Shown: one piece after another, positions 43,925 to 53,788 of the stretch
Position numbering within the stretch: the stretch's first letter is position 1
Layout: every line of letters begins with the position of its first letter
Assembly (NCBI RefSeq): GCF_051027545.1
Contig: NZ_CP194902.1
Span: 3,410,001-3,474,000, forward strand
Length of the DNA: 64,000 nt
Source: Methylocaldum sp002005105
Lineage (GTDB): Bacteria > Pseudomonadota > Gammaproteobacteria > Methylococcales > Methylococcaceae
Reading direction: 5' to 3'
Notes under the pieces: generated by a model
Told to the model about the DNA's origin: nothing
What the model saw: only the letters and a program-made list of their open reading frames with translations
Database searches by the model: none
Translations under genes and position numbers: made by a program

Positions 43925-44392
43925 TCAATGCAGATAATTAGGCAGGCTCTCGTAGACGAGATTTTCCATGCGCGCGAAAGCGATTTCTTCGTTGGGTTGG
44001 CTGAAAAGTACCATAAGCACAACCCACTTCAGGTTTTCCAGAGAGATGGCTTCTTCGTTGAATGCCATGACACGGTCGATGACCAGTTCGCGGCTTGCCG
44101 GCGTAAGGATTCCGCTTTGTTCCAGAAACATCAGGAGACCACGGCATTCGGCATCGAGCTTAGCCGTTTCCTGGGCGGAAAAGATACGAAATGCCGGCGA
44201 GGAAACAGGCTTGATCGCATTATGCTCGGCCAACGATTCTAGCCACTCAAAGGCTTTATTGATTTCGGTTTGAGGGAATCCCGCCTCCAAAAGTTCGGTG
44301 CGAATCATGTCGGGATCGGGTGTGAGTTCGACATCATCATCCATATAGTTTTCGAAAAGATAAATTAGGACATCGAATACGTTTTCTTTCAT
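43925..44392 (-). CDS. smg: Smg protein (DUF494)
   Basis: A 155-residue Smg-family protein: VFDVLIYLFENYMDDDVELTPD, WVVLMVLFSQPNEEIAFA and a terminal ENLVYESLPNYLH match the DUF494 family found beside dprA and topA in many gammaproteobacteria. Its function is unsettled. It sits 40 bases downstream of dprA and about 90 bases upstream of topA, likely in one transcript. Confidence 0.94.
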   Translation of the reverse strand: MKENVFDVLIYLFENYMDDDVELTPDPDMIRTELLEAGFPQTEINKAFEWLESLAEHNAIKPVSSPAFRIFSAQETAKLDAECRGLLMFLEQSGILTPASRELVIDRVMAFNEEAISLENLKWVVLMVLFSQPNEEIAFARMENLVYESLPNYLH

Positions 44393-44432
44393 TGAGTGGT
44401 CTCAACTAAGGGATGCGCAACGGCTAGGAAAT

Positions 44433-45548
44433 TTACTGGGTCCGGAAGTAGCATCCTCCGGGTGTAGAGGCAACATGACCTTGCAGTTCCAACATTAAAA
44501 GCATCGAGGCGATAGCTTCCGGCGTTTTTCCTGTGGCTGCCACTAGAGTATCCACAGAGGTTGGGTCGTACGCAATATATTTCAAGAGTTCCATATGGGG
44601 TTGGTTGTCGTCCGAATCGGTTTTGAACGAAGGTTTGTAGGCTTGGACGGATAATCGCGCCTCGAATTCCTCGACGATATCCTCAACCGTTTGGATCAGT
44701 TTTGCTCCGTTTTTTATCAATTCGTTGCAACCGCGGGAAAGCGGATTGTAAATCGAGCCGGGGACGGCGAAGACCTCGCGTCCCTGTTCGGCTGCGAGAC
44801 GTGCAGTGATCAAGGATCCGGACCGCGGCGCGGCTTCGACGACCAGGGTACCCAAGGAAAGGCCGCTGATAATACGATTCCGACGGGGGAAATGATCGGC
44901 CTTGGGGCCGGTTCCGGGAGGGAATTCGGATACCAAGGCTCCGTTCTGGGCGATGATTTCGTGTGCCAGATTCTGATGACGGTACGGATATACTCGGTCC
45001 AATCCCGTGGCGGCGACGGCTATGGTAACACCGCCCGCTTCGAGCGCTCCGGAATGCCCGGCGGCATCAATCCCCAATGCCAGCCCGCTGGTGACAGCAA
45101 AGCCAGCGGAGACTAAGCCTGACGCGATTTCTCGCGCAATCCGCCGACCGGACGGCGACGGATTTCTGCTGCCGACAACTGCAATCTGGCGAAATGAAAG
45201 GGCCGAAACGTCCCCTTTAACGAAGATCAGCGGGGGCGGATCGGATATTTCGCGCAGCAGCGCGGGATATCGAGGATCGTGCAGCGTGAGGCAATCGTGG
45301 CCCGACGCACTCAGCCATTGCAAATCGGCTTCCACGGCCAGCCAATCCGGATGGCAGAGATAGACGATGGTTTCTTCTTTAAGACCTAAGGCGGCTAGAT
45401 CAGCCGCCTTGGTTTCGAAGAGGATTCTAGGACTGTGGAAATGGGCGAGAATGGCGCAGAACCGCCGGCTTCCGATGAGCGGTGCTCGATGCAGTGCCAG
45501 CCAGTAGCACAGGTCTTCTAAGCTTTCCGCGGAGCAGCCTGTCGTCAA
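44433..45548 (-). CDS. dprA: DNA-processing protein DprA
   Basis: Loads RecA on incoming single-stranded DNA in natural transformation. The 371-residue protein has a short N-terminal helical domain, the Rossmann-like core (VVGSRNPSPSGRRIA, SGLALGIDAAGH, FPRRNRIISGLS) and a C-terminal winged-helix tail. Start ATG overlaps the LysM gene's stop by four bases. No other competence gene is in the window. Confidence 0.95.
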   Translation of the reverse strand: MTTGCSAESLEDLCYWLALHRAPLIGSRRFCAILAHFHSPRILFETKAADLAALGLKEETIVYLCHPDWLAVEADLQWLSASGHDCLTLHDPRYPALLREISDPPPLIFVKGDVSALSFRQIAVVGSRNPSPSGRRIAREIASGLVSAGFAVTSGLALGIDAAGHSGALEAGGVTIAVAATGLDRVYPYRHQNLAHEIIAQNGALVSEFPPGTGPKADHFPRRNRIISGLSLGTLVVEAAPRSGSLITARLAAEQGREVFAVPGSIYNPLSRGCNELIKNGAKLIQTVEDIVEEFEARLSVQAYKPSFKTDSDDNQPHMELLKYIAYDPTSVDTLVAATGKTPEAIASMLLMLELQGHVASTPGGCYFRTQ

Positions 45549-46570
45549 GGGGTTGCAGCAATGTCTGACACGTGTATCGCACGTGTTGCGTTCATGACCA
45601 GCGCATAACTGACGCGTTCGAAGGGGCGGAAGATCATCAACAAGCCGGCGTGTTCGTCGGGCAAGGCCACGGTTTCGCCGGGTCTCTGGCTTACGATATC
45701 CCGTATCGGACGTGCGCTTTGATAAATGTCGAGAACGTGTCCGGTTTCGATGCCGTCGGCGGTTCCTTTGTCGATCACCACGACCTGGTATTGGCCGATC
45801 TGCGAGACCCCATCCAAGACACTGATGATATGGGCTTCGATATCTTGCTCGGGCGCACGTGGCTGGAAATAAAGCTCGATTTTTTCTTGCTCGACCGGCA
45901 TGAGCCGGTCGCCGATAATGGCTTCGCGCTGGGCGCGGGTCAACACCAGTGTTGCCGGGTCGCCGATACGTTGCAGTTGGGCGTCGGCTACGTAGATCGC
46001 TTCATAGCCGAGAATGTCGCCGGTAACTGGGTCCTGGTAGGCCGGGCCCGGTCTGAACAAGGTAAATGCCTGGTTCGTGCCGTCTTCGACCGCACGCACG
46101 TAAATCCCGTCGCCGATCCCTCCCACGATATGCTCGTCGACAAACGCCACGATATATGGCGCATCCTGTAATTCGCGCTTGTTGACGACCCTGGGTCTAC
46201 TCAGAAACTGACGGATCGCGTCCATGGGAATGAGCGGCACGGCTCGGGCGATCGGGCTGACTCGAACTTCCGGGCTCAGGCGTACTTCGGACGGCGTTTC
46301 GATTTGCAGGCGGGGCTCGCCGTTTACGTAGCTCAGGGCGATCACGTCGCCCGGATAAATAAGATGCGGATTTGCGATTTGGGGGTTGTTTTGCCAAATT
46401 TCCGGCCACTGCCAGGGCTTGCTCAAGAACTTACCGGAGATGCCCCATAGCGTGTCTCCCTGGACTACGGTGTATCGGTCCGGATGATTCGGATTTAGCT
46501 GAATGTGATCGGCCGACACCGTGCCGACGACGAACGATAAGGCAATACCGATAATGATTCGAAGCGTCAT
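45545..46570 (-). CDS. LysM peptidoglycan-binding domain protein
   Basis: A 341-residue exported protein. Signal MTLRIIIGIALSFVVGTVSA precedes one LysM (about residues 32-80, YTVVQGDTLWGISGKFLSKP, then NPHLIYPGDVIAL). The rest is a beta-rich region with repeated ligand-like blocks (GQYQVVVIDKGTADGIETGH). Proteins of this kind precede dprA in many gammaproteobacteria and are thought to bind the cell wall. Coupled to dprA; divergent from def. Confidence 0.92.
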   Translation of the reverse strand: MTLRIIIGIALSFVVGTVSADHIQLNPNHPDRYTVVQGDTLWGISGKFLSKPWQWPEIWQNNPQIANPHLIYPGDVIALSYVNGEPRLQIETPSEVRLSPEVRVSPIARAVPLIPMDAIRQFLSRPRVVNKRELQDAPYIVAFVDEHIVGGIGDGIYVRAVEDGTNQAFTLFRPGPAYQDPVTGDILGYEAIYVADAQLQRIGDPATLVLTRAQREAIIGDRLMPVEQEKIELYFQPRAPEQDIEAHIISVLDGVSQIGQYQVVVIDKGTADGIETGHVLDIYQSARPIRDIVSQRPGETVALPDEHAGLLMIFRPFERVSYALVMNATRAIHVSDIAATP

Positions 46571-46697
46571 CTTGTCTCCTGCTCATCACGCATGGCGCGG
46601 CCATTCGAGTGTGGGAAGCGCTGGACTCACTGCAAGAATTTGTTCGCGATAAGGCATGTGCAACTTTCAAAAACCAATCGAGTCTTAAGGAACGGCG

Positions 46698-46726
46698 TTC
46701 AAAGTCTAGTTGAATTTCGTTAGAAT
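46698..46726 (+). promoter_or_regulatory. Possible sigma-70 promoter of the def operon
   Basis: TTCAAA (46698-46703) and TAGAAT (46721-46726) with a 17-base spacer, 38 bases upstream of the def start. Four and five of six bases match the consensus boxes. Location between divergent genes supports it. Confidence 0.4.
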
Positions 46727-46764
46727 TCCATTGACTTAGGTATTCAGCGTCCACGATAAACGTT

Positions 46765-47301
46765 ATGGCCATCTTAACCATTCTTGAATTTCCCGATGAC
46801 CGGCTCCGCAAGAAAGCGGTTCCCGTGCCCGTGGTCGACGAGTCGATCAAGCGGCTTGTGGACGACATGTTCGAAACGATGTACGCCGCTCCCGGCGTAG
46901 GTCTTGCCGCAACGCAGGTCAACGTCCAAAAACGCATCGTGGTCATCGATGTGTCCGAGGAAAAGAACACCCCGGTTTGCCTGATCAACCCCGAGATCGT
47001 GGAGAAGGACGGGAGCGAGGAAATGGATGAGGGTTGCTTGTCGGTTCCCGGTGTTTTCGAAAAGGTAACTCGCGCCGAGACGGTCAAGATTCGTGCATTG
47101 GACCGCAATGGCGATGCTTTCGAACTTGAAACCGATGGCCTCCTCGCGGTCTGCATCCAGCACGAGATCGACCATCTGGATGGAAAGTTGTTCGTCGATT
47201 ATCTCTCGCCGTTGAAACGCCAGCTTATCCGTAAGAAACTGAAAAAGGATCAGCGGCAGCGGACCTCACAGCAGCCGCAGAAAACACGGGCAGTCGTCTG
47301 A
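46765..47301 (+). CDS. def: Peptide deformylase
   Basis: Removes the N-formyl group of new proteins, a metal enzyme. The 178-residue protein contains the three motifs GVGLAATQ, EGCLSVPG and HEIDHLDGKLF, with the cysteine and the two histidines that bind the metal. Starts with MAILTILEFPDDRLRK, a typical N-terminus. First gene of the def-fmt-rsmB-DUF4390-ntrYX-trkA run. Confidence 0.97.
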   Translation: MAILTILEFPDDRLRKKAVPVPVVDESIKRLVDDMFETMYAAPGVGLAATQVNVQKRIVVIDVSEEKNTPVCLINPEIVEKDGSEEMDEGCLSVPGVFEKVTRAETVKIRALDRNGDAFELETDGLLAVCIQHEIDHLDGKLFVDYLSPLKRQLIRKKLKKDQRQRTSQQPQKTRAVV

Positions 47302-47416
47302 TTTCAAGTCTCCCGATACTTCGGGGGAGTAGGATTCGCTCCGGGCGGAGAGGGTCCTTCTTTTGGTTTACGCAGCGGCACGTAGCTGCGTCTTTGCAAT
47401 TCGCCACTTCCATCTT

Positions 47417-48340
47417 ATGAAGATCGTTTTCGCCGGCACACCGGAGTTTGCCGTTCCTACCCTCGAGATGCTTTTGGAGGGGCCGCATGATGTCTGTGCG
47501 ATCTATACCCAGCCCGATCGCCCGGCGGGCCGGGGCCAGAAGCTCAAGCCGAGTCCGGTGAAGCAGTTGGCACAGTCTCGCGGTATACCCATCTTTCAGC
47601 CGACCACGCTGAAAGACCCCGAGGAACAGGAGCGGCTCAGGTCTCATGATGCTGATTTGATGGTGGTGGTGGCTTACGGCCTCATCTTGCCCAAAGCGGT
47701 TCTGGAGATTCCCCGTCTAGGTTGCGTCAATGTTCACGCATCGTTACTGCCTCGGTGGCGAGGCGCGGCGCCCATACAGCGGGCCATCCTCGCCGGCGAC
47801 GAGGTAAGCGGCATTACCATCATGTTCGTGGAGCCGCGTCTCGACGCGGGCCCGATGTTGCATAAGAAGAGCTGCAGGATCGCGCCCTTGGAAACGGCTG
47901 GAGCGCTGCACGACCGCCTGGCCGGGCTCGGCGCGGAAGCGCTCGCGGAAATATTGCCCGAAATCGAAGCAGGGACGGTGCGGCCCGAGGTTCAGGACGA
48001 AACCCAAGTTACCTATGCGGCGAAGCTGGAAAAGCACGAGGCGCGTTTGGACTGGACGATGGCGGCGATCGACCTGGAGCGCCGGATCAGAGCATTCAAT
48101 CCCTGGCCGGTCGCCGAGACACTTTACCGGGGAGACATCTTACGGATTTGGCGGGCTGAGAGCCTGGATGAACCCGCGGGGGCAGAGCCGGGAACGATTC
48201 TTGATCGCGGCAAGACCCTGGATGTCACCACCGGCAGCGGAGTACTCCGGCTGCTGGAAGTTCAGCTTCCGGGAGGGAGGCGGATGACGGCTCAGGCATT
48301 TCTGAACGCGCATCCGGTTAGATCGGAACGCTTCGGCTGA
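47417..48340 (+). CDS. fmt: Methionyl-tRNA formyltransferase
   Basis: Formylates initiator Met-tRNA using 10-formyl-tetrahydrofolate. 307 residues: MKIVFAGTPEFAVPTLEML, QPDRPAGRGQKLKPSPVK, and the catalytic HASLLPRWRGAAPIQRAI, with the C-terminal OB-like domain. Start ATG 47417 is the family N-terminus; an upstream in-frame extension to 47363 is not conserved. The stop overlaps the rsmB start (TGATG). Confidence 0.97.
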   Translation: MKIVFAGTPEFAVPTLEMLLEGPHDVCAIYTQPDRPAGRGQKLKPSPVKQLAQSRGIPIFQPTTLKDPEEQERLRSHDADLMVVVAYGLILPKAVLEIPRLGCVNVHASLLPRWRGAAPIQRAILAGDEVSGITIMFVEPRLDAGPMLHKKSCRIAPLETAGALHDRLAGLGAEALAEILPEIEAGTVRPEVQDETQVTYAAKLEKHEARLDWTMAAIDLERRIRAFNPWPVAETLYRGDILRIWRAESLDEPAGAEPGTILDRGKTLDVTTGSGVLRLLEVQLPGGRRMTAQAFLNAHPVRSERFG

Positions 48341-49635
48341 TGGAGTCGAATTCACGCGTATTCGCGGCGGATGTACTCGTTCAGGTGGTGGGAGAACAGA
48401 AAACCCTCACGCACGCACTCGAATCCGTCCTGCCCAAGATTCCACGGGAAAACGACCGCGCTTTCGTGCAAGCCCTGTGCTACGGCGTCATGCGCTGGTA
48501 TTGGCGGCTGGATTATCTGCTCGGGTTGCTGACGCGGAAACCGATCAAGGACCTGGATCTCCGGATGTTGGCCATGCTCGGCTTATATCAACTCAAGTAC
48601 ACTAGGGTAAAGCCTCATGCGGCGGTGGCCGAAACGGTATCGGCGGCACGGCGGAAGGCCTGGGCGAAGCCGCTACTGAACGGGATTTTGCGCACCTATC
48701 TTCGGGAGCAGTCGACGCTGGAAGCTCGGGTTGAGGAAAAGAAAGTCGTTGCCGAAGCTCACCCGGAGTGGTTGGCCTCGCAGATACAGCGAGACTGGCC
48801 GGGTCGATACACCGAGGTTCTGAGGCAAAACAATCTCGCTCCTCCCATGGTTTTGCGGGTAAACCGCCTGGCGATATCGCGGGCGGCTTACCTGGAGCGA
48901 TTGGCGCAGACAGGCATTTCGGCCTATGCTTCCCCGGTCGGCGACAGTGCCGTAGTGTTGGAAGGCCCTACGGCGGTAGAGAGGCTGCCGGGGTTCGCGG
49001 AGGGTTGGGTATCCGTGCAGGACAGTGCCGCCCAGTTAGCCGCTGCGTTATTGGAGCTGAAGCCGGGTTTGCGGGTGCTCGATGTGTGCGCGGCTCCCGG
49101 CGGTAAATTGATGCATGTCCTCGAAACCTGTTCCGGTTTGAAGGAAGTGGTTGCAGTCGATATTTCCCCCGAGCGGGTTGCCAGGATTCACGATAATCTT
49201 GCGCGCGCCGGGCTGAACGCCAGGGTGCTGACTGCCGATGCCACGGATCCCGAAGCGTGGTGGGACGGGCAGATTTTCGACCGGATTTTGTTGGATGCGC
49301 CTTGCTCCGCTACCGGGGTCATACGGCGTCATCCGGATATCAAGGTATTGCGTAAGCCTTCCGATATTGGCGGGTTGCTGGACTTGCAGCGGCTTATTTT
49401 GGATGCCGCTTGGCCGATGCTGGCGCCCGGCGGATTGCTGCTTTACGCTACGTGTTCCATCTTGCGGCAAGAAAACGAAGTGAGAATCGCCGAATTCCTC
49501 GAGAATCATTCCGAAGCACGGGAAGTGCCCATCGAGGCGACTTGGGGGGAGGCGGTAAGCCATGGCCGGCAGATATTGACCGGCGATCAGGGAATGGATG
49601 GGTTTTATTACGCTCGCATAGTGAAAACCAGCTAG
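48340..49635 (+). CDS. rsmB: 16S rRNA (cytosine-967-C5)-methyltransferase
   Basis: A 431-residue RsmB/Sun. N-terminal NusB-like helical domain (residues 1-140) and a methyltransferase domain with SAM motif VLDVCAAPGGKLMHVLE, DAPCSATGVIRRHPDIK with one cysteine, and the catalytic YATCSILRQENE. Translationally coupled to fmt upstream and to the DUF4390 gene downstream (TAGTG). Complete. Confidence 0.96.
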   Translation: MESNSRVFAADVLVQVVGEQKTLTHALESVLPKIPRENDRAFVQALCYGVMRWYWRLDYLLGLLTRKPIKDLDLRMLAMLGLYQLKYTRVKPHAAVAETVSAARRKAWAKPLLNGILRTYLREQSTLEARVEEKKVVAEAHPEWLASQIQRDWPGRYTEVLRQNNLAPPMVLRVNRLAISRAAYLERLAQTGISAYASPVGDSAVVLEGPTAVERLPGFAEGWVSVQDSAAQLAAALLELKPGLRVLDVCAAPGGKLMHVLETCSGLKEVVAVDISPERVARIHDNLARAGLNARVLTADATDPEAWWDGQIFDRILLDAPCSATGVIRRHPDIKVLRKPSDIGGLLDLQRLILDAAWPMLAPGGLLLYATCSILRQENEVRIAEFLENHSEAREVPIEATWGEAVSHGRQILTGDQGMDGFYYARIVKTS

Positions 49636-50192
49636 TGCTCCAACGTCTGAGTCAATGGAGCTTTCTTGTCGGCCTTTTACTGGCCTTCGATGCCGTGTGC
49701 GCGGATTACGGATTTCGGATCATACGCGCCGAGCTTGTGCCGTCCGGCACCAACTTCGTTTTAAACGCGGATATCGACTACCGTTTCAGCGAGTCCGCCC
49801 TCGAAGCCCTGAGACACGGAGTTCCCCTGACTTTGGCTGTTCGGCTCAAGATCAAGCGTCAGCGGCATTATTGGTTAAATGAAACGATCTTGAGTGAAAT
49901 CCATAAGTTCCGGATTCTCTATCATCCCTTGGGCAGGTCGTTCCAGATCATCCACGAGGGCGGAAATACTGAAAGCTTTGCGAGTCTGACGGCCTTGCTG
50001 GAAGCCATGGGTGCGATCCGGGGCTGGTTCATGCTGCCGGCCGATCGCATCGTCGAGGGCAATAGTTACGAGGCGAGCCTGTCGGTAGATCTGGATATAG
50101 AATCCTTGCCGCTTCCTTTGCGTCCGATTGCCTACGTTTCCCCAAGCTGGTATCTCGGGAGTTCCTGGTACCGATGGCGCGTCGCAGATTAA
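49635..50192 (+). CDS. DUF4390 domain protein
   Basis: A 185-residue exported protein of unknown function. GTG 49635 overlaps the rsmB stop; the first 23 residues (VGLLLAFDAVCA) form a signal sequence, followed by the DUF4390 domain (LNADIDYRFSESALEALRHGVPLTLAV, WFMLPADRIVEGNSYEASLSVDLDIESLPLPLRP). It always occurs with the ntrYX-like pair in this operon type, suggesting a periplasmic partner of the sensor. Overlaps the kinase gene by 19 bases. Confidence 0.88.
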   Translation: MLQRLSQWSFLVGLLLAFDAVCADYGFRIIRAELVPSGTNFVLNADIDYRFSESALEALRHGVPLTLAVRLKIKRQRHYWLNETILSEIHKFRILYHPLGRSFQIIHEGGNTESFASLTALLEAMGAIRGWFMLPADRIVEGNSYEASLSVDLDIESLPLPLRPIAYVSPSWYLGSSWYRWRVAD

Positions 50193-52360
50193 AGCCACCG
50201 CTCAGTTTAACGATCCTGGTGCTGTTTTCGGCGCTCTTGGCATCGCTTCATTTGATGAGTACGGCGACTCAAGACGCGTCCCAGCTCGGAAAGATGTATT
50301 CCTGGCTGGTGCTGATCAACTCGCTGGGATCGGTTTTGCTTCTGGGATTGGTGGGCGCCAATGTCTACTGGCTGCTGAAACAGTTGAAGCGGAAGGCGGC
50401 CGGTTCCAATCTCACGCTCCGCATGGTGTTTCTGTTCACTCTGCTAAGCCTGGCCCCGGCCACCATCGTCTTTTATTACTCCATGCAATTCCTTCAGCAG
50501 AGCATCGACAGTTGGTTCGATGTCCGCATCGACCAGGCCATGGAGGATGCGCTGCAACTGGGACAAGCCGCCTTGGACGAGCGTATGCGAGCCGTCTTGA
50601 AGCAAACCGAGCAAATGGCGGAAGGCTTGGAAGGCTCGCCGGAAGGTCTTGTGCCTATTCGCTTGGCAGAGCTGCGCAGCCATGCCGAGGACGGCGAGCT
50701 GACCGTTTTTTCCAAGCAAGGCCGCATCATTGGCTTTATCGGCAGCCAAACCGGAAGAATCATTCCGGACTTTCCGGAAACCGGCGTCTTGTTGCAGGTG
50801 AAACAGGGCAAATCGTACGTAGGTCTCGAACCCGACGTCGGAAACGGCCTGCAAATCAGGGCGGTCGTATCCATCGCAGGCGATGACGCGCAATACCTTC
50901 AAGGCATTTATCCAGTCCCGTTGCGTGTGGCCGATCTCGCGAAAACCGTCGAGGCGGCTTATGTTCACTACAAGGAGCTTACCTTTCTGCGGGGGTCATT
51001 GAAGCTGACGTTTTCCCTGACCCTGTCCCTGGTACTCCTTCTGAGTCTTTTAGCCGCGATGTGGTCCGCGTTTCTCAGCATCCGCCGCATCGTGGCTCCG
51101 GTCCGGTATTTGGCCCAGGGCACCAGAGCCGTGGCCCAAGGCAATTACGAGAAGCGCTTGCCGGTGAAACGCAAGGACGAGTTGGGCTTCTTGGTCGAGT
51201 CGTTCAACGCCATGACGCAGAAGATCGCCCAGGCAAGAGACGAAGCGCAGCATTCCCGACAGGAGGTCGAGCGCCAGCGCGCCTATCTGGAAACCGTATT
51301 GGCGAACCTTTCCTCCGGCGTGTTGAGTTTCGACGAGTCGATGCGGCTTCTGACCGCCAATCAGGCCGCGAATGCCATTCTTCACGCCGAGCTCGACAAG
51401 AGCGTCGGCGCTACGATCGGCGAGCTGACGGAAGCACAGCCGCATCTGGCCGATTTGATGCAGATCGTTGGAAATCGATTGGAAAAGGAGAATAGCATCT
51501 GGCGCGAAGAAATTCCCTTCCTCGGGCCTAAAGGCCGCCAGGAACTCTTATGCCGCGGAACGCCGCTATTCGGATCGGACGGTGAGTCGCAAGGTGCCGT
51601 CGTGGTGTTCGACGATGTCACCGCGCTGATCCAGGCCCAGCGTCAGGCGGCATGGAGCGAAGTGGCCCAGCGTCTGGCACACGAGATCAAAAATCCGCTC
51701 ACACCGATTCAGCTTTCGGCCGAGCGTCTCAAGCACAAGCTGTCCAAGAATCTGGAGACGGCCGAAGCCGAGGTGCTGGATCGCGCGACCCGTACCATCG
51801 TGCAACAGGTCGAGGCCATGAAGACCATGGTCAATGCCTTCTCCGAATATGCCAAACCATCCATTATCCAGTTGCAGCGGATCGATATCGATGCTTTGAT
51901 CGAGGAAGTCGTGGCGCTTTATCCGCCTCAATCCGGTTTGGAGTTCGAACTCGATCTGGAGCCCACTTTGCCTCCGATTTACGCCGATCCGATCAGAATT
52001 CGACAGGTTCTGCACAATATGATCAAGAACGCGCAGGAAGCCATGGCACCGGGGGTGTCGGGTAAAATGGGCATCCAGACGCGTTTGATCGAGGAAAACC
52101 GTCATCATTACGTCGAAATCGAGTTGCATGACTCCGGGCCCGGTATTCCGCCCGAGCAGGCTGACCGAATTTTCGAACCTTATGTAACGACTAAATCGAA
52201 GGGTACCGGTTTGGGATTGGCCATTGTAAAGAAGATTGTCGAGGAGCATGGGGGAAGCATCCGGCTGGTTTCGGGGCGAGGTGAAGGCGCGCGCTTTATC
52301 ATACGAGTGCCCATCGCAACCGAAACGGCTGCGGTGCGCAGGCTAGCGATGGAGGTATAA
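50174..52360 (+). CDS. ntrY: NtrY-like membrane sensor histidine kinase
   Basis: A 728-residue sensor. Three N-terminal membrane helices (about 10-30, 42-66, 85-106), an extracytoplasmic stretch, a fourth helix near 280-305, HAMP (305-360), PAS (370-480), HisKA with RLAHEIKNPLTPIQLSAERL, and an ATPase domain (NMIKNAQEAM, GTGLGLAIVKKIVEEHGG). Matches NtrY, linked to nitrogen and redox or envelope control. Cognate regulator follows after three bases. Confidence 0.93.
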   Translation: MARRRLKPPLSLTILVLFSALLASLHLMSTATQDASQLGKMYSWLVLINSLGSVLLLGLVGANVYWLLKQLKRKAAGSNLTLRMVFLFTLLSLAPATIVFYYSMQFLQQSIDSWFDVRIDQAMEDALQLGQAALDERMRAVLKQTEQMAEGLEGSPEGLVPIRLAELRSHAEDGELTVFSKQGRIIGFIGSQTGRIIPDFPETGVLLQVKQGKSYVGLEPDVGNGLQIRAVVSIAGDDAQYLQGIYPVPLRVADLAKTVEAAYVHYKELTFLRGSLKLTFSLTLSLVLLLSLLAAMWSAFLSIRRIVAPVRYLAQGTRAVAQGNYEKRLPVKRKDELGFLVESFNAMTQKIAQARDEAQHSRQEVERQRAYLETVLANLSSGVLSFDESMRLLTANQAANAILHAELDKSVGATIGELTEAQPHLADLMQIVGNRLEKENSIWREEIPFLGPKGRQELLCRGTPLFGSDGESQGAVVVFDDVTALIQAQRQAAWSEVAQRLAHEIKNPLTPIQLSAERLKHKLSKNLETAEAEVLDRATRTIVQQVEAMKTMVNAFSEYAKPSIIQLQRIDIDALIEEVVALYPPQSGLEFELDLEPTLPPIYADPIRIRQVLHNMIKNAQEAMAPGVSGKMGIQTRLIEENRHHYVEIELHDSGPGIPPEQADRIFEPYVTTKSKGTGLGLAIVKKIVEEHGGSIRLVSGRGEGARFIIRVPIATETAAVRRLAMEV

Positions 52361-52363
52361 GCG

Positions 52364-53728
52364 GTGGTCAAAGCGAATATTTTGGTGGTGGATGACGAGC
52401 CGGACATTCGCCAATTGCTCCAGGAGATTCTGGAAGACGAGGGCTATCGGGTTGCCGCGGCCGAAAACGCGAGCGTTGCGCGCAAGCTCAGGGCGGAACG
52501 CATGCCGGATCTGATTTTGCTGGATATCTGGATGCCGGACGAGGACGGCATCACTCTGCTGAAAGAGTGGCTCCGGGATGACCAGCTATGCCCTGTTATC
52601 ATGATGTCCGGCCATGCAACGGTCGAAACCGCGGTCGAAGCGACCCGGCTGGGCGCGTACGATTTTCTCGAGAAACCTTTGTCGCTGGCCAAACTGCTGG
52701 TGACCGTCGAGCGAGCCCTGGAAAACGCTAGGCTTAAGCGGGAAAACATCGGATTGAAGCGGCGGGTGGACATCCCGATCGAACCCGTCGGCAAGAGTGC
52801 CGCCATGGAGCGCCTCCGCGATCAAATCAAGCGTTTGGCGCAGCACGATGCCCGCGTGTTGTTCGTAGGTGAGCCCGGTTCCGGGAAAGAAACCCTGGCG
52901 CGTTATCTTCATGCCAACAGCGCGCGGCGCGACGGCCCTTTCGTAGACGTGGGCGTAGGCACGATCGCGCCGCAGTACTCGGCAGTGGAATTTTTCGGCA
53001 GGATGGAAGACGGGCGGATTCACTACGGATTGCTGGAGCAGGCGCACGGCGGAACGTTATTCCTGGACGAAGTGGCCGATATGGAAGAGGAAACGCAGTT
53101 GCGCCTACTTAGCGCACTGGAATCGAGTTCATTCTCGCGGGTGGGCGGCAGTGAACTGATCAACGTGGATGTCCGCATCGTCGCATCGACCCGAAAATCG
53201 TTGGAAGAAGAGGTGCGAGCCGGCCGTTTCAGGCGCGAGCTCTATTACCTGCTGAACGTCGTCACGCTCAAGGTCCCGCCCTTGCGCGAACACAGCGAAG
53301 ATGTGCCCGAGCTGCTGCGATTTTATGTGGATTACTTCGTGAGCCGGGAGAAATTGCCGTTCCGGAAGTTTCCCGTTCCGGTCCAGAACTTTTTGCGGAA
53401 TTATCCGTGGCATGGCAATATCCGCGAGCTCAAGAATCTGGTGCAGCGCCTCTTGATCCTGGGCAGCGGGGAAGAGGTAGAGCTGGACGAAGTGAAGGCG
53501 GCGCTCGGCGAGTCCTTGGGGGAAGTCGGCGCAGCCGTGGGCCAGCCCGATTTTTATGACCTGCCGCTCAAAGAGGCGCGCGAACGGTTCGAAAAGGCTT
53601 ATCTCGAGTATCACCTGGAAAAATACAGCGGCAGCGTTGCCCGTCTTTCACATGCCATCGGCCTCGAGCGTACTCATTTGTATCGCAAGCTCAATTCGCT
53701 TGGGATCAAATTCAGAGAAAAGCGATAG
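52364..53728 (+). CDS. ntrX: NtrX-like response regulator lacking the GAFTGA motif
   Basis: A 454-residue receiver/AAA+/Fis protein: D54 in LILLDIWMPDEDG, Walker A VGEPGSGKE (168-176), Walker B GTLFLDEVADM (230-240), and a Fis helix-turn-helix (LSHAIGLERTHLYRKLNSLG). Where sigma-54 activators have GAFTGA the sequence reads FFGRMEDGRIHYGLLEQAHGG, a shorter loop without the motif. It should therefore not open sigma-54 promoters by the usual route. GTG start 52364 is preceded by GGAGG. Pair partner of the NtrY-like kinase. Confidence 0.9.
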   Translation: MVKANILVVDDEPDIRQLLQEILEDEGYRVAAAENASVARKLRAERMPDLILLDIWMPDEDGITLLKEWLRDDQLCPVIMMSGHATVETAVEATRLGAYDFLEKPLSLAKLLVTVERALENARLKRENIGLKRRVDIPIEPVGKSAAMERLRDQIKRLAQHDARVLFVGEPGSGKETLARYLHANSARRDGPFVDVGVGTIAPQYSAVEFFGRMEDGRIHYGLLEQAHGGTLFLDEVADMEEETQLRLLSALESSSFSRVGGSELINVDVRIVASTRKSLEEEVRAGRFRRELYYLLNVVTLKVPPLREHSEDVPELLRFYVDYFVSREKLPFRKFPVPVQNFLRNYPWHGNIRELKNLVQRLLILGSGEEVELDEVKAALGESLGEVGAAVGQPDFYDLPLKEARERFEKAYLEYHLEKYSGSVARLSHAIGLERTHLYRKLNSLGIKFREKR

Positions 53729-53788
53729 CATCGCGGCTCTCGAATTTGCCGTTTCCTGTCTTAGTTTCTCTAACTTCTGCTCTCGATA

